Shown: positions 7,614 through 15,121 of the stretch, piece by piece | Layout of the letters: every line of letters starts with the position of its first letter | Numbering within the stretch: the first letter of the stretch is position 1 | Source: DATCVA01 sp036567205 | GTDB taxonomy: Bacteria; Pseudomonadota; Gammaproteobacteria; Burkholderiales; Burkholderiaceae_B | Assembly (NCBI GenBank): GCA_036567205.1 | Contig: DATCVA010000291.1 | Span: 1 to 20,856 of the forward strand | Reading direction: 5' to 3' | Length of the DNA stretch: 20,856 nt | Position numbers and translations under genes: made by a program | The notes under the pieces: generated by a model | What the model saw: only the letters and a program-made list of their open reading frames with translations | The model's database searches: none | What the model was told of the DNA's origin: nothing

Positions 7614-8549
7614 ATGGGTAAACCCAACAATGTGGAACGGATGTTAAATGCGCCTTTGCCCATGAGAAACGGGGTTGCGCCTAGCCGGGTGTATTTGCCG
7701 CCTGGAAAATGGCCGACTTTGCTCGACTTTTTGTCTGAACGTTTTAAGTATATTGCGCCTGAAATCTTGCTTGAGCGTCTGGTCCGGGGTGAGATCGTAG
7801 ATGATGCCGGAGCTGCGCAAAAGGCCGACGGCACGTATAAGCCGCAGCGCTGGCTTTGGTACTACAGAGAGGTTCCCAACGAACCTGTCGTGCCCTTTGA
7901 GTTAACAGTGCTGCATCAGGACGAGCGGCTGGTAGTGGCCGATAAACCCCATTTTTTGGCCAGCATTCCCGGAGGGCGTTACTTGCGGGAAACGGCATTG
8001 ACCCGTCTGCGCAGTTTATTGGGTCTTCCTTTGCTAACTCCTGTTCATCGCCTGGATCGCGACACCGCGGGTGTGATGCTTTTTTGCGCCGATCCTTCGG
8101 CGCGTGGCGCTTATCAAACCCTGTTTCAATCGCGTAATGTTCAAAAAGAGTACGAAGCTATAGCGCCCTGGCATTCTGGCTTGGATTTGCCCCGGGTGCA
8201 TCGCAGTTGTATTCACACGAAATCAACGCACTTTACGATGTTCGAGGCAGAGGGCGAGCCGAATAGCGAAACGGTTATTGAGCTTATTGGCCAATGGGGG
8301 CATTTGGGGCATTATCGTTTGCGTCCGCACACAGGCCGTAAGCACCAGTTGCGAGTGCATATGAGTGCATTGGGTATTCCGATTTGCAATGACGGATTTT
8401 ATCCGGAGCTGCTTGAGTATCAGGCCGATGACGACTTTACACGGCCATTGCAGTTACTGGCTCGCGCGGTTGAGTTTAAAGACCCGTTTACGGGTAAGGT
8501 TCGCCGATTCGAGAGCCAGCGGCAGCTTGAGTTTTTGGCCAGTAAGTAA
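7614..8549 (+). CDS. RluA-family pseudouridine synthase
   Basis: The enzyme isomerises specific uridines to pseudouridine in rRNA or tRNA. From ATG 7614 it is 311 aa. A GTG at 7533 extends the frame by 27 residues, but that stretch lies inside the inverted repeat and is unlike a folded N-terminus. GGAA at 7603-7606, 7 nt before 7614, supports the choice; ATG 7641 is a second possibility. The catalytic motif HRLDRDTAG (Asp148) and the C-terminal RPHTGRKHQLRVHM segment are clear. An N-terminal region (about 25-65) resembles a degenerate S4-like domain, as in a subgroup of RluA/TruC-like proteins. The target site in RNA cannot be assigned. It converges on the quinone-oxidoreductase gene with a 15-nt gap. 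Confidence 0.88.
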   Translation: MGKPNNVERMLNAPLPMRNGVAPSRVYLPPGKWPTLLDFLSERFKYIAPEILLERLVRGEIVDDAGAAQKADGTYKPQRWLWYYREVPNEPVVPFELTVLHQDERLVVADKPHFLASIPGGRYLRETALTRLRSLLGLPLLTPVHRLDRDTAGVMLFCADPSARGAYQTLFQSRNVQKEYEAIAPWHSGLDLPRVHRSCIHTKSTHFTMFEAEGEPNSETVIELIGQWGHLGHYRLRPHTGRKHQLRVHMSALGIPICNDGFYPELLEYQADDDFTRPLQLLARAVEFKDPFTGKVRRFESQRQLEFLASK

Positions 8550-8557
8550 AGTGGATG

Positions 8558-8579
8558 TCCGGGGTTAATTCGACCCGGA
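8558..8579. terminator. Hairpin between convergent genes, possible bidirectional terminator
   Basis: TCCGGG (8558-8563) and CCCGGA (8574-8579) form a perfect 6-bp GC-rich stem with a 10-nt loop. It sits in the junction of the convergent pair and overlaps the stop of the minus-strand gene. No U-run follows on either strand, so termination efficiency is doubtful. Confidence 0.35.
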
Positions 8580-9572
8580 GTCCGGTACCAGAATGATTTT
8601 TCCTAGCAACTGGGCTTGATCAAGCAACGTATGCGCCTGTTGCGCCTGTGATAAAGGCAGCGCCGTGGGGGCAGGAGGCGCGATGCGGCCACTGGCCAGT
8701 AAATCGATCGCCTGCTGCATCAGGCCTCGCCGTACGGCGGGTACGTCGTCGAGCGTGTGGATGGAATAGCACCGCAAGCCAAGGCTGCGTCCGCCATACC
8801 GGCGCAGCACTTCCAATAGGTTTTCAGTGGGCAGCCCCCCCAGCGCGTTATACGAGAGCACCGTTCCCAGTGGGGCCAGAAGCTCGAAGTTACTTATAAA
8901 GTCGGGCCCCCCTACGTGATCAAGCACCAGATCCACCCCTTGGCCTTGGGTGAGCAGATGTACTTGCTTACGGACATCCTGGCTTGAACGGTCTATTACC
9001 GGCAACTGATGCCACTGTTGCGAGTACTGGGTTTTTGTCATCGTGCTGGCGGTTCCGATGGCGGTAATTCCATTCTGTGCGGCCAACTGCATAAGGGCGA
9101 TGGCCACGCCGCCCGCCGCGCCATGAACGAGAATGGACCGCACGGGAGCCAGACCCGATTCAAATAACAGTGCGCCAGCGATCTGGTAATTGGGCAGCGA
9201 GATTGCATCGTGGTCGCTTACGCTATCGGGCAATCGGAAGACAGCATTTGCCGGTACGCAGATCGCTTCTGCATAGCAGCCTCCGCGCTGGGTGAGTTCG
9301 CGTGAACTTACCAGCACCCGTTCGCCTACCGTCCAGTGGGCGCCTGCCTGCGCGCCCACCTCGACGATCTCGCCCACCATTTCGTTACCCGGGATCGCAG
9401 GCAGTGCAGGCATCCAGCGGTAGATTCCCTGACGGATCAGAGCGTCGGGCTTGCCGACTCCGATGACACGTGCCCTGACCAGCAAGTCGCCTGGGCCCGC
9501 CTGCGGAGTCGGTAGATCGATGTACTTCAATACCTCTGGTCCACCTGGCGCATGTATCTGGATTGCCTTCAT
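8565..9572 (-). CDS. Zinc-free MDR oxidoreductase, NADPH:quinone reductase-like
   Basis: The 335-aa protein belongs to the quinone oxidoreductase / zeta-crystallin branch of the MDR superfamily. It begins MKAIQIHAPGGPEVLKYID, typical of QOR proteins, and lacks the zinc-binding cysteines seen in the two other MDR genes of this window. The nucleotide-binding motif is HGAAGGVA (about 150-157), with Ala where Gly is usual in GGVG. The core GNEMVGEIVEVG is conserved. It probably reduces quinones or alpha,beta-unsaturated carbonyls with NADPH in the cytosol. It is the last gene of a minus-strand operon after the FAH-family and Bug genes (26-nt gap to the latter), which suggests a catabolic role on the same unknown substrate. 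The ribosome binding site is weak. Confidence 0.85.
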   Translation of the reverse strand: MKAIQIHAPGGPEVLKYIDLPTPQAGPGDLLVRARVIGVGKPDALIRQGIYRWMPALPAIPGNEMVGEIVEVGAQAGAHWTVGERVLVSSRELTQRGGCYAEAICVPANAVFRLPDSVSDHDAISLPNYQIAGALLFESGLAPVRSILVHGAAGGVAIALMQLAAQNGITAIGTASTMTKTQYSQQWHQLPVIDRSSQDVRKQVHLLTQGQGVDLVLDHVGGPDFISNFELLAPLGTVLSYNALGGLPTENLLEVLRRYGGRSLGLRCYSIHTLDDVPAVRRGLMQQAIDLLASGRIAPPAPTALPLSQAQQAHTLLDQAQLLGKIILVPDSGSN

Positions 9573-9598
9573 CTTTCGTCCGTTTGTAATAGCGTGAT

Positions 9599-10573
9599 TT
9601 AACTGCTTGTTGCGCCAGACTCTTTAATGACGCGCGCCCACTTGGCCACTTCCTTGTTCACATGTTGAGTGAACTGCTGGACGGAGCTGCCAACCGGTTC
9701 AGAACCTTCTTTTAAAAGTACGGCTTTGAACGCCGGGTCGTTGATTATCGAGAGCATGGTGTCACTGAGCTTTCTAATGACTTCTGGCGGCGTATTTGCA
9801 GGTGCGAAAATGCCTTGCCATGAGTTGATTTCAAACGCAGGGAAGCCTGATTCCGCAATTGTCGGAATGTCTGGCAGCGAGGGAGCCCGTTCTTCGGTTG
9901 TGACAGCGATGGCGCGCAGCTTGCCTGATTTAATATGCGGCAACATTGCCGGAAGAAGTCCGAAATGTGCATTAACATGGCCAGCCAGCAAGTCGTTCAG
10001 CACCGGTGCGTTGCCTTTGTACGGAACATGAACCATGTCGATCTTGGCCATTGTCTTGAACATTTCGCCCGCCAAATGCGGTGACGTGCCAATTCCGGAC
10101 GAGGCGTAGTTCAGCTTGCTGGGCGTGTTTTTAGCCAGCGAGATGAACTCTTGCAAATTCTGCGCCTTTAAAGCCGATGGTACAACCAGCACAAGCGGAA
10201 GAGAAGAAATCTGGGTGATGGGTTGCAAGTCTTTAATCGGATCGAACGACACATTGGACTGCAGGTTTGCATTGATCGCCAAAGAGATCGTGCTTACCAG
10301 AAGAGTATATCCGTCGGGTTTGGACTTGGTTACCCAACCGGTGCCAATAGTGGAGCCGGCTCCTGGTTTGTTCTCTATGATTACCGTAGTTTTGAGTTGA
10401 GTGGAGAGTTTTTCGCCTATCGTTCGACCGATAAGATCGGTACTGCCCCCCGCGGCGAATGGCACCACTATGGTGATTGGCTTGGACGGATAGGGTTCGT
10501 CCTGCGCGGCGGCGCTTGATGCGCCCAGTCCTATTAACGTGTACAGACCAATATTTAGCAAGATATGTTTCAT
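9599..10573 (-). CDS. Bug-family tripartite tricarboxylate transporter substrate-binding protein
   Basis: This 324-aa periplasmic binding protein starts at ATG 10573, chosen over an upstream frame start at 10594 because AGGAG (10585-10581) lies 7 nt away. It opens with a clear signal peptide (hydrophobic residues about 4-20, likely cleavage after the SSAAA segment). The mature N-terminus PYPSKPITIVVPFAAGGSTD is the Bug/TctC hallmark, and GTSPHLAGEMFK and VPYKGNAPVLNDLLAGHV are further family motifs. Such proteins bind carboxylates, dicarboxylates, aromatic acids or nicotinate-like ligands. No TctA/TctB membrane genes are adjacent, as for many orphan Bug genes in Bordetella and relatives. Placement between an FAH-family hydrolase and a QOR gene suggests uptake or sensing of the compound they degrade. 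Confidence 0.93.
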   Translation of the reverse strand: MKHILLNIGLYTLIGLGASSAAAQDEPYPSKPITIVVPFAAGGSTDLIGRTIGEKLSTQLKTTVIIENKPGAGSTIGTGWVTKSKPDGYTLLVSTISLAINANLQSNVSFDPIKDLQPITQISSLPLVLVVPSALKAQNLQEFISLAKNTPSKLNYASSGIGTSPHLAGEMFKTMAKIDMVHVPYKGNAPVLNDLLAGHVNAHFGLLPAMLPHIKSGKLRAIAVTTEERAPSLPDIPTIAESGFPAFEINSWQGIFAPANTPPEVIRKLSDTMLSIINDPAFKAVLLKEGSEPVGSSVQQFTQHVNKEVAKWARVIKESGATSS

Positions 10574-10580
10574 GGTTTGT

Positions 10581-10585
10581 CTCCT
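10581..10585 (-). promoter_or_regulatory. Ribosome binding site deciding the start of the Bug gene
   Basis: AGGAG on the minus strand is 7 nt upstream of ATG 10573 and directs initiation to the methionine that begins a proper signal peptide. Confidence 0.75.
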
Positions 10586-10621
10586 GAGTTTCATTCTGGC
10601 GATGCTGTTTTTATGCTGTTC

Positions 10622-11551
10622 TTAATTGGGTGTTGCTGCTGCCCGGGTGTCTTCGACGACGGGGTTCGCCAGCACTCCGATGCCTTCAATTTCTACGCGC
10701 ATGGTGTCGCCCACATTGGCCAGTAGCGGTGGATTGTGATACATGCCCGGCCCCGGGGGCGAACCCGTGGAAATTACATCGCCTGGCTCGAGTGGAAAAA
10801 CGCGTGAAAGCTCGGCGATGAACTGACGGACCGTAAAGAGCATTTCTGATGTGTGTGCTTGGCATACCGGACGCTCGTTGATGTAGGTGCGCACCGTGAG
10901 GTTCTGCGGATCGGGGATTTCATCGCTGGTTACGATCCAGGGGCCCATCGGGCAAAAGGTTTCGAACCCTTTGGAAATGAGCAATAAGCCCTGTGCTTGT
11001 AAACAGCGTGCCGATACATCGTTGATAATGGTGTAGCCCGCTACGTAGTCCAGCGCGTCGGCTTCATCCACGAAGTATGCACGACGTCCGATGACAGCCG
11101 TCAGTTCGCCTTCGAGATCCAGCTGGCGTACGATTTTGGGATAGATGACGGGCTTGCCTGGTCCGGTAACCGCCGCAGCGAATTTAGAGAAGATATGCGG
11201 CATTGGCGGGGTGACGATTTTTTCTGCACGAGCTTTGCCTTCTTCGCGTAATTCATCCAGATGACGCAAATAGTTGCGCCCACCCATCATGATCTTTCCT
11301 GGTTTGGGCACAGGCGCCTGAAGGTCTGCGTCGGCCAGGTCCGTGGCCGGCCCGACACCTCCTGCTTCCACGTAGCGATCAACAGCGGCGCGGGCGCATC
11401 GCATGCTGGCTTCACCGCCTTTCAGGAAACGTACCATGTCATCTGGTAGTTGTTCCGCAGCCGATAAATAGTCGTTCAGACCTATGAGTTTTTGTCCCAC
11501 CACGGCTCCCAGCCTTACAGCACCTGCGAGTTTGTACGAAGCGAGTTTCAT
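10622..11551 (-). CDS. Fumarylacetoacetate hydrolase (FAH) family protein
   Basis: The 309-aa protein carries the FAH-superfamily metal site: LDLEGELTAVIG (two acidic ligands), then NDVSARCLQ, with GRNYLRHLDE and PHIFSKFAAAVTGP upstream. Family members are Mg/Mn-dependent and cleave C-C bonds of acylpyruvates, decarboxylate oxaloacetate, or hydrate 2-oxo-pentenoates in aromatic and sugar-acid catabolism. Two normally strict motifs differ: KGFETF where K-x-F-D is usual, and TGSPPGPG where TGTPxGVG is usual, so the exact reaction is uncertain. It is the first gene of the minus-strand operon, 48 nt before the Bug gene, and is divergent from a LysR regulator 221 bp away, which probably controls it. 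The ribosome binding site is weak. Confidence 0.88.
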   Translation of the reverse strand: MKLASYKLAGAVRLGAVVGQKLIGLNDYLSAAEQLPDDMVRFLKGGEASMRCARAAVDRYVEAGGVGPATDLADADLQAPVPKPGKIMMGGRNYLRHLDELREEGKARAEKIVTPPMPHIFSKFAAAVTGPGKPVIYPKIVRQLDLEGELTAVIGRRAYFVDEADALDYVAGYTIINDVSARCLQAQGLLLISKGFETFCPMGPWIVTSDEIPDPQNLTVRTYINERPVCQAHTSEMLFTVRQFIAELSRVFPLEPGDVISTGSPPGPGMYHNPPLLANVGDTMRVEIEGIGVLANPVVEDTRAAATPN

Positions 11552-11772
11552 GTTTTTGTCTCTGATGAGTTTTTTAATTTCAGCGACACGGTTGGTTTAT
11601 TCGTGCGCTGAGCGAATTTCGTTTTTTTTGAAGGATTGGGTATCCCTTGTCCGCCGGGCATCCGCCAACCATGAGTCATTCTCGAAATTGTTTTATACAT
11701 TAGTGGAGTTTGCATCGGAGGACAAACCATTTAAACTGGGAAGTTGATGAGTTTTCCTGATCAAGTGACTGT
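11552..11772. promoter_or_regulatory. Divergent control region between the FAH operon and its LysR regulator
   Basis: This 221-bp AT-richer region separates the regulator from the operon. It contains two interrupted palindromes: ATTCG-N9-CGAAT (11599-11617) and GTTTG-N10-CAAAC (11708-11727). A minus-strand TATAAA (11697-11692) is a possible -10 box for the operon, but no good -35 was found. LysR-type regulators usually bind such palindromes between divergent genes. The specific boxes are candidates only. Confidence 0.4.
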
Positions 11773-12732
11773 ATGGCTATTCGACGTCCGCTTCCCAGCA
11801 TCAAGGCGCTTATCGCGTTTGAGTGCGCAGCGCGCCATGGCAATTTCACACGGGCTGCCGACGAGCTGGCATTGTCCGAAGGCGCTGTTTCGCGGCAAAT
11901 CGCGATTCTGGAAAGCCTGCTTGGTCAGCAGTTGTTCGCGCGGGTCAAGCGACGGGTGGTGCTAACGCTGGCCGGCGAAGTGTACGCCCGCAAGGTCAAG
12001 GGTATGCTTGCCTTGATCGAGCGCGAAACGCTCAGTTTGATGGCCCACGGCGGCAGCGAAAGGGTGCTTGAGCTGGCAGTCTTGCCCACCTTTGCTTCAG
12101 AATGGCTGATTCCCCGACTGGAAAGCTTCATGTTGCGCCAGCCGCGCGTATCCGTTTCGATGAGCGTACGGACACAGATGTTTATGTTCGAGACCACCAA
12201 CTTCGATTGCGCGATTCATTTCGGGCAACCGACATGGCCGGGAGCTTGTGTGGATCCTTTGTTTGGTGAAAGCCTGGTGCCGGTCTGCCGTCCCGGGCTG
12301 GTGCCACCGGGCGTTTCGCCAGCGGCGCTATTAGCATTTCCGCTATTACATTCATCCACGCGGCCAAATGATTGGGCTTCGTGGTTTTCACACACGGCAA
12401 CTGACGCCGCGCCGGCTCGCGTCATGAGCGGCGCTCGCTTCGAGCTGCACTCCATGGTCATCGATGCGGCGAAGGCAGGGCTCGGGGTGGCGCTTTTGCC
12501 TCAATTCCTGGTGCAACGCGAGCTTGATCACGGCGGGCTGGTTGTTGCTGTCGAGCGCCAGGTGTTAAGTCGCGATGCTTATTATTTCGTTTATCCTGAA
12601 AGCCGGCATGCCGCCGCCCACCTCCAGGTTTTTCGGTCCTGGCTGCTGCAAGAAGCGCATCTATTCGCACAGAGAGTTAACCTGCCTGTAGACTCGGGTA
12701 AGCGGCTGAAATGTAACGCTGCGCAAGATTAA
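11773..12732 (+). CDS. LysR-family transcriptional regulator (GcvA-like group)
   Basis: The 319-aa protein has an N-terminal winged helix-turn-helix (about residues 6-65; ALIAFECAARHGNFTRAADEL then LSEGAVSRQIAILES) followed by a periplasmic-binding-protein-like effector domain (about 90-295). The style of the sequence (AVLPTFASEWLIPRL, FDCAIHFG) matches the GcvA/AmpR-like branch. It is divergent from the FAH-Bug-QOR operon and is likely its activator or repressor, responding to the substrate or an intermediate. ATG 11773 lacks a strong Shine-Dalgarno. It ends 34 bp before the convergent ABC permease gene. Confidence 0.92.
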   Translation: MAIRRPLPSIKALIAFECAARHGNFTRAADELALSEGAVSRQIAILESLLGQQLFARVKRRVVLTLAGEVYARKVKGMLALIERETLSLMAHGGSERVLELAVLPTFASEWLIPRLESFMLRQPRVSVSMSVRTQMFMFETTNFDCAIHFGQPTWPGACVDPLFGESLVPVCRPGLVPPGVSPAALLAFPLLHSSTRPNDWASWFSHTATDAAPARVMSGARFELHSMVIDAAKAGLGVALLPQFLVQRELDHGGLVVAVERQVLSRDAYYFVYPESRHAAAHLQVFRSWLLQEAHLFAQRVNLPVDSGKRLKCNAAQD

Positions 12733-12743
12733 AGGACGAACAC

Positions 12744-12768
12744 AAAGGCGAAGCGCAGACAGCCTTTT
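12744..12768. terminator. Possible bidirectional terminator between LysR gene and ABC importer operon
   Basis: AAAGGC (12744-12749) and GCCTTT (12762-12767) are inverted arms with a 12-nt loop. T-runs read out at the end on the plus strand, and the A-rich left flank gives a short T-run on the minus strand. The stem overlaps the stop codon of the permease gene. The stem is only moderately stable. Confidence 0.35.
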
Positions 12769-13453
12769 AGGCCTTTGCCACTCGAAGCCAGCGTTCCACC
12801 ACATGGACGCAACCCAGCAGAAACAAGTTGATCATTAAATACAAAAGGCCGGCAATGACGAAGGTCTCGATAATGGCGTAACTCTGGTTCATCAAGCGCT
12901 TTGCGTAGCCGGTTAGTTCCATGACTGCAATTGTCGAGGCCAGGCTGGTGCCTTTAATGGCCAGCACGATCTCATTGCTGTAGGCGGGTAACGCCTGTCG
13001 AATCGCCAACGGGAATACTATTCGGCGAAAGCGCAGGAAAGCGTGCATTCCACAAGCCTTGGCTGCCTCGATCTGCCCCTTCGGTACCGATTGAAATCCA
13101 CCCCGCAAGACTTCGCTGACATACGCCCCGCTATTGAGTGCAATGGCCAGAATCGCGCAGCGCCCGCCATCGCTGAATAGCCACCAAAGCGCCGGCGTAT
13201 CGCGCACGAAAGAAAGCGTGCCGATTCCATAATACAAAATAAAAAGCTGCACTAGCAGGGGCGTGCCGCGAAAGCAAGTGCTATAGACGAAGGCAAATCG
13301 GGAAAGCGCCGCATTCGGCGAAATACGCATCAGCGCCAGGGCCAGGCCAATGGCCAATGCCAGAGCGATAGAGGTCAGGCCTATATAAACAGTTAGTCCG
13401 AACCCTTTGAACAGGGCGGCAATCGTATCCTGGAACAGGGCTTGATCAAACAT
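12767..13453 (-). CDS. Basic/polar amino acid ABC transporter permease (HisM/OccM-like)
   Basis: The protein is 228 aa from ATG 13453. A longer open frame to 13663 is rejected because its extra 70 residues are Arg/Gly-rich and lie wholly inside the upstream permease gene. Several membrane helices are seen (for example TVYIGLTSIALALAIGLALAL and the C-terminal TFVIAGLLYLMINLFLL). The EAA loop that contacts the ATPase is EVLRGGFQSVPKGQIEAAKACGM. Its start overlaps the stop of the preceding permease by one base (TAATG), so the two are translationally coupled. It forms the inner-membrane channel with the other permease and is likely to import arginine, ornithine, lysine, histidine or an opine. Confidence 0.92.
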   Translation of the reverse strand: MFDQALFQDTIAALFKGFGLTVYIGLTSIALALAIGLALALMRISPNAALSRFAFVYSTCFRGTPLLVQLFILYYGIGTLSFVRDTPALWWLFSDGGRCAILAIALNSGAYVSEVLRGGFQSVPKGQIEAAKACGMHAFLRFRRIVFPLAIRQALPAYSNEIVLAIKGTSLASTIAVMELTGYAKRLMNQSYAIIETFVIAGLLYLMINLFLLGCVHVVERWLRVAKA

Positions 13454-14163
13454 TAGTGCCCCTTCATTCCGCGGCCGTAGTGCCGTTCGGCCATAACGAA
13501 AATGGCCTGGCTGCCTACGCCCACTGTAAAGTACAACGCGCCTGCCATCAGGTATAGAGCCAGGGGTTCGCGGGTGGCGGCCGCTCCGAGCACGGCCGCG
13601 CGCATAATTTCGACCAGCCCTACCAGCGAAATAAGCGCTGTATCTTTTAAGGCCGTTTGCCAAACATTGTTTGTGCCGGGCAGTGCATACCAGAACATCT
13701 GAGGCACAATAATGCGGTGCAGGCGCTGCCTGCTTGACATGCCGATGGCTTTTGCCGCTTCAATTTGCCCGTTTGGTATTGCGCTAAGCGCCCCGCGAAA
13801 GACCTCGACCGCATATGAACCAGAAATCAGGCCGATGGCGACAATGCCGACCAGAATGGGAAACCAGCCCGTTATGGCTTCGTCCCAGCCCATTGTGTCG
13901 GCCAGATCCGAAACGGCTTGAATCGAACCAAAGAACAGCAAGTAAATAATAAGTAGTTCGGGAATACTGCGCACTACAGTGGTGTAGCAGCTGACCAGAA
14001 AACTGAGCGGTTTAATGCCGGACACTTTTACGCTGGCCCCCGCTATGCCGATAGCAACCCCCAATGCCATGCCAAAGACAGAGATGAACAGCGTCATTGC
14101 GGTACCCCGCAACAGTGTCCAGCCCCAGCCCTCGTCCAGTATGTTGAGTATGGTCTCTAGCAT
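13453..14163 (-). CDS. Basic/polar amino acid ABC transporter permease (HisQ/OccQ-like)
   Basis: The 236-aa integral membrane protein has an N-terminal helix GTAMTLFISVFGMALGVAIGIAG, further helices around FPILVGIVAIGLISGSY and LYLMAGALYFTVGVGSQAIFV, and the EAA motif EVFRGALSAIPNGQIEAAKAIGM for ATPase contact. Length and motifs match HisQ/ArtQ/OccQ. It lies 93 nt downstream of the binding-protein gene, with a hairpin in between that may lower its expression relative to the binding protein. The Shine-Dalgarno is weak. It overlaps the second permease by one base. Confidence 0.92.
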   Translation of the reverse strand: MLETILNILDEGWGWTLLRGTAMTLFISVFGMALGVAIGIAGASVKVSGIKPLSFLVSCYTTVVRSIPELLIIYLLFFGSIQAVSDLADTMGWDEAITGWFPILVGIVAIGLISGSYAVEVFRGALSAIPNGQIEAAKAIGMSSRQRLHRIIVPQMFWYALPGTNNVWQTALKDTALISLVGLVEIMRAAVLGAAATREPLALYLMAGALYFTVGVGSQAIFVMAERHYGRGMKGH

Positions 14164-14196
14164 TTAAGCGCAGCTTGTAGGCCGGTTATAAGGCAA

Positions 14197-14213
14197 GGCT
14201 TCGCCAGGAAGCC
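14197..14213. repeat. Hairpin between the binding-protein and permease genes
   Basis: GGCTTC (14197-14202) and GAAGCC (14208-14213) form a perfect 6-bp stem with a 5-nt loop in the 93-nt spacer. There is no U-run after it on the minus strand. Hairpins in this position are known in importer operons to stabilise the upstream binding-protein message and damp downstream expression; that role here is inference. Confidence 0.55.
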
Positions 14214-14256
14214 GTGCTTGTGTTGTGCTTTGTCGATGCAGGTCGTTTACGACAAA

Positions 14257-15075
14257 CTATTTTTTGCAAATTTCGTAGTTTGAAATGTCGATGTCGAACC
14301 ATTTTTCGCTAGATGTCTTAATGGTGCCATCGTTGATCAGCTTGCACAAAGCTGCGTCGATTTTCTGTTTCAGCTCTGGGTTTTTGCTGTTGACTCCGAC
14401 GCCTATGCCGTAGCCCAGTACTTCGGGGGCGGATGAACCTTTAATCGTCAAGCTGGACAGGGCGAAGTTTTTATCACCGACTTTTTTTAGAAACTTCGAT
14501 TGCGAGGTCAGGTCGGCAAAGGTAGCATCAAGGCGGCCCGAGTCCAGGTCGATTTGCATCTGGTCCAGTGTTTCGTAGCTTTTGATCTTAAGGCCGGGGG
14601 CCGCCTGGTGCAGGTATGCGCCGTGCGTGGTGCCGCCTTGTACGCCAACAGTCTTGCCGTCAAGGGCTTTTAGAAGTTCATCCGTGCTGGTAGCGCTGAC
14701 TGCCGGGCTGTTTTTAGGTAAAACGAAAATCGCGTCTTCGACGGCATAGGGAATGCTGAATGAAATGCGTTTGCTGCGCTCTGGCGTGACCGACATGCCC
14801 GAAATAATCAGGTCAAACCGATTGGCATCCAGCGAAGGGATCAGGCTATCGAACGCTTGCACCACGAAGCGGCACTGCATGTCGAGTTCTTTGCACAGCG
14901 CATTGCCCACGTCGGCGTCAAATCCGCTGACTTTACCTGTTGCATCGACCATGCTCCAGGGCGGATATCCGCCTTCGGTGCCAATTTTCAGGGTGCCGGC
15001 CGCCGAGGCGATGTTCAGGCCCAGCAAGGCCAGGCCGCCGCAGAGCACAAGTTTTTGTACAAATGGTTTGATCAC
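14257..15075 (-). CDS. Periplasmic amino acid-binding protein of the ABC importer (ArgT/HisJ/OccT-like)
   Basis: The 272-aa protein has a signal peptide (hydrophobic LVLCGGLALLGLNIASA, cleavage near residue 26) and a mature start TLKIGTEGGYPPW, typical of solute-binding family 3. The ligand-site motifs GFDADVGNALCKEL, FDLIISGMSVTPERSKRISFS and the hinge region GVQGGTTHG are conserved. Cys residues at about 61 and 68 suggest the disulfide seen in LAO/HisJ proteins. It binds a basic amino acid or related compound in the periplasm and delivers it to the two permeases. The start is GTG at 15075, supported by AAGGA 8 nt upstream. Hairpins lie on both sides of the gene. Confidence 0.93.
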   Translation of the reverse strand: MIKPFVQKLVLCGGLALLGLNIASAAGTLKIGTEGGYPPWSMVDATGKVSGFDADVGNALCKELDMQCRFVVQAFDSLIPSLDANRFDLIISGMSVTPERSKRISFSIPYAVEDAIFVLPKNSPAVSATSTDELLKALDGKTVGVQGGTTHGAYLHQAAPGLKIKSYETLDQMQIDLDSGRLDATFADLTSQSKFLKKVGDKNFALSSLTIKGSSAPEVLGYGIGVGVNSKNPELKQKIDAALCKLINDGTIKTSSEKWFDIDISNYEICKK

Positions 15076-15099
15076 AAGAGTTTTCCTTTCTTATAGGGG

Positions 15100-15120
15100 C
15101 TGTTGGTGTTGCCCCAACAG
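15100..15120. repeat. Hairpin between the ATPase and binding-protein genes
   Basis: CTGTTGG (15100-15106) and CCAACAG (15114-15120) form a perfect 7-bp stem with a 7-nt loop. It fills most of the 46-nt gap just after the ATPase stop. It may act as a processing or stability element that separates the binding-protein message from the ATPase. Confidence 0.5.
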
Positions 15121-15121
15121 G

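Noticed and set aside
13454..13663. N-terminal extension of the HisM-like permease
   Set aside because: These 70 residues are Arg/Gly-rich and lie entirely within the upstream permease gene; the ATG at 13453 gives the normal family start and a TAATG coupling.
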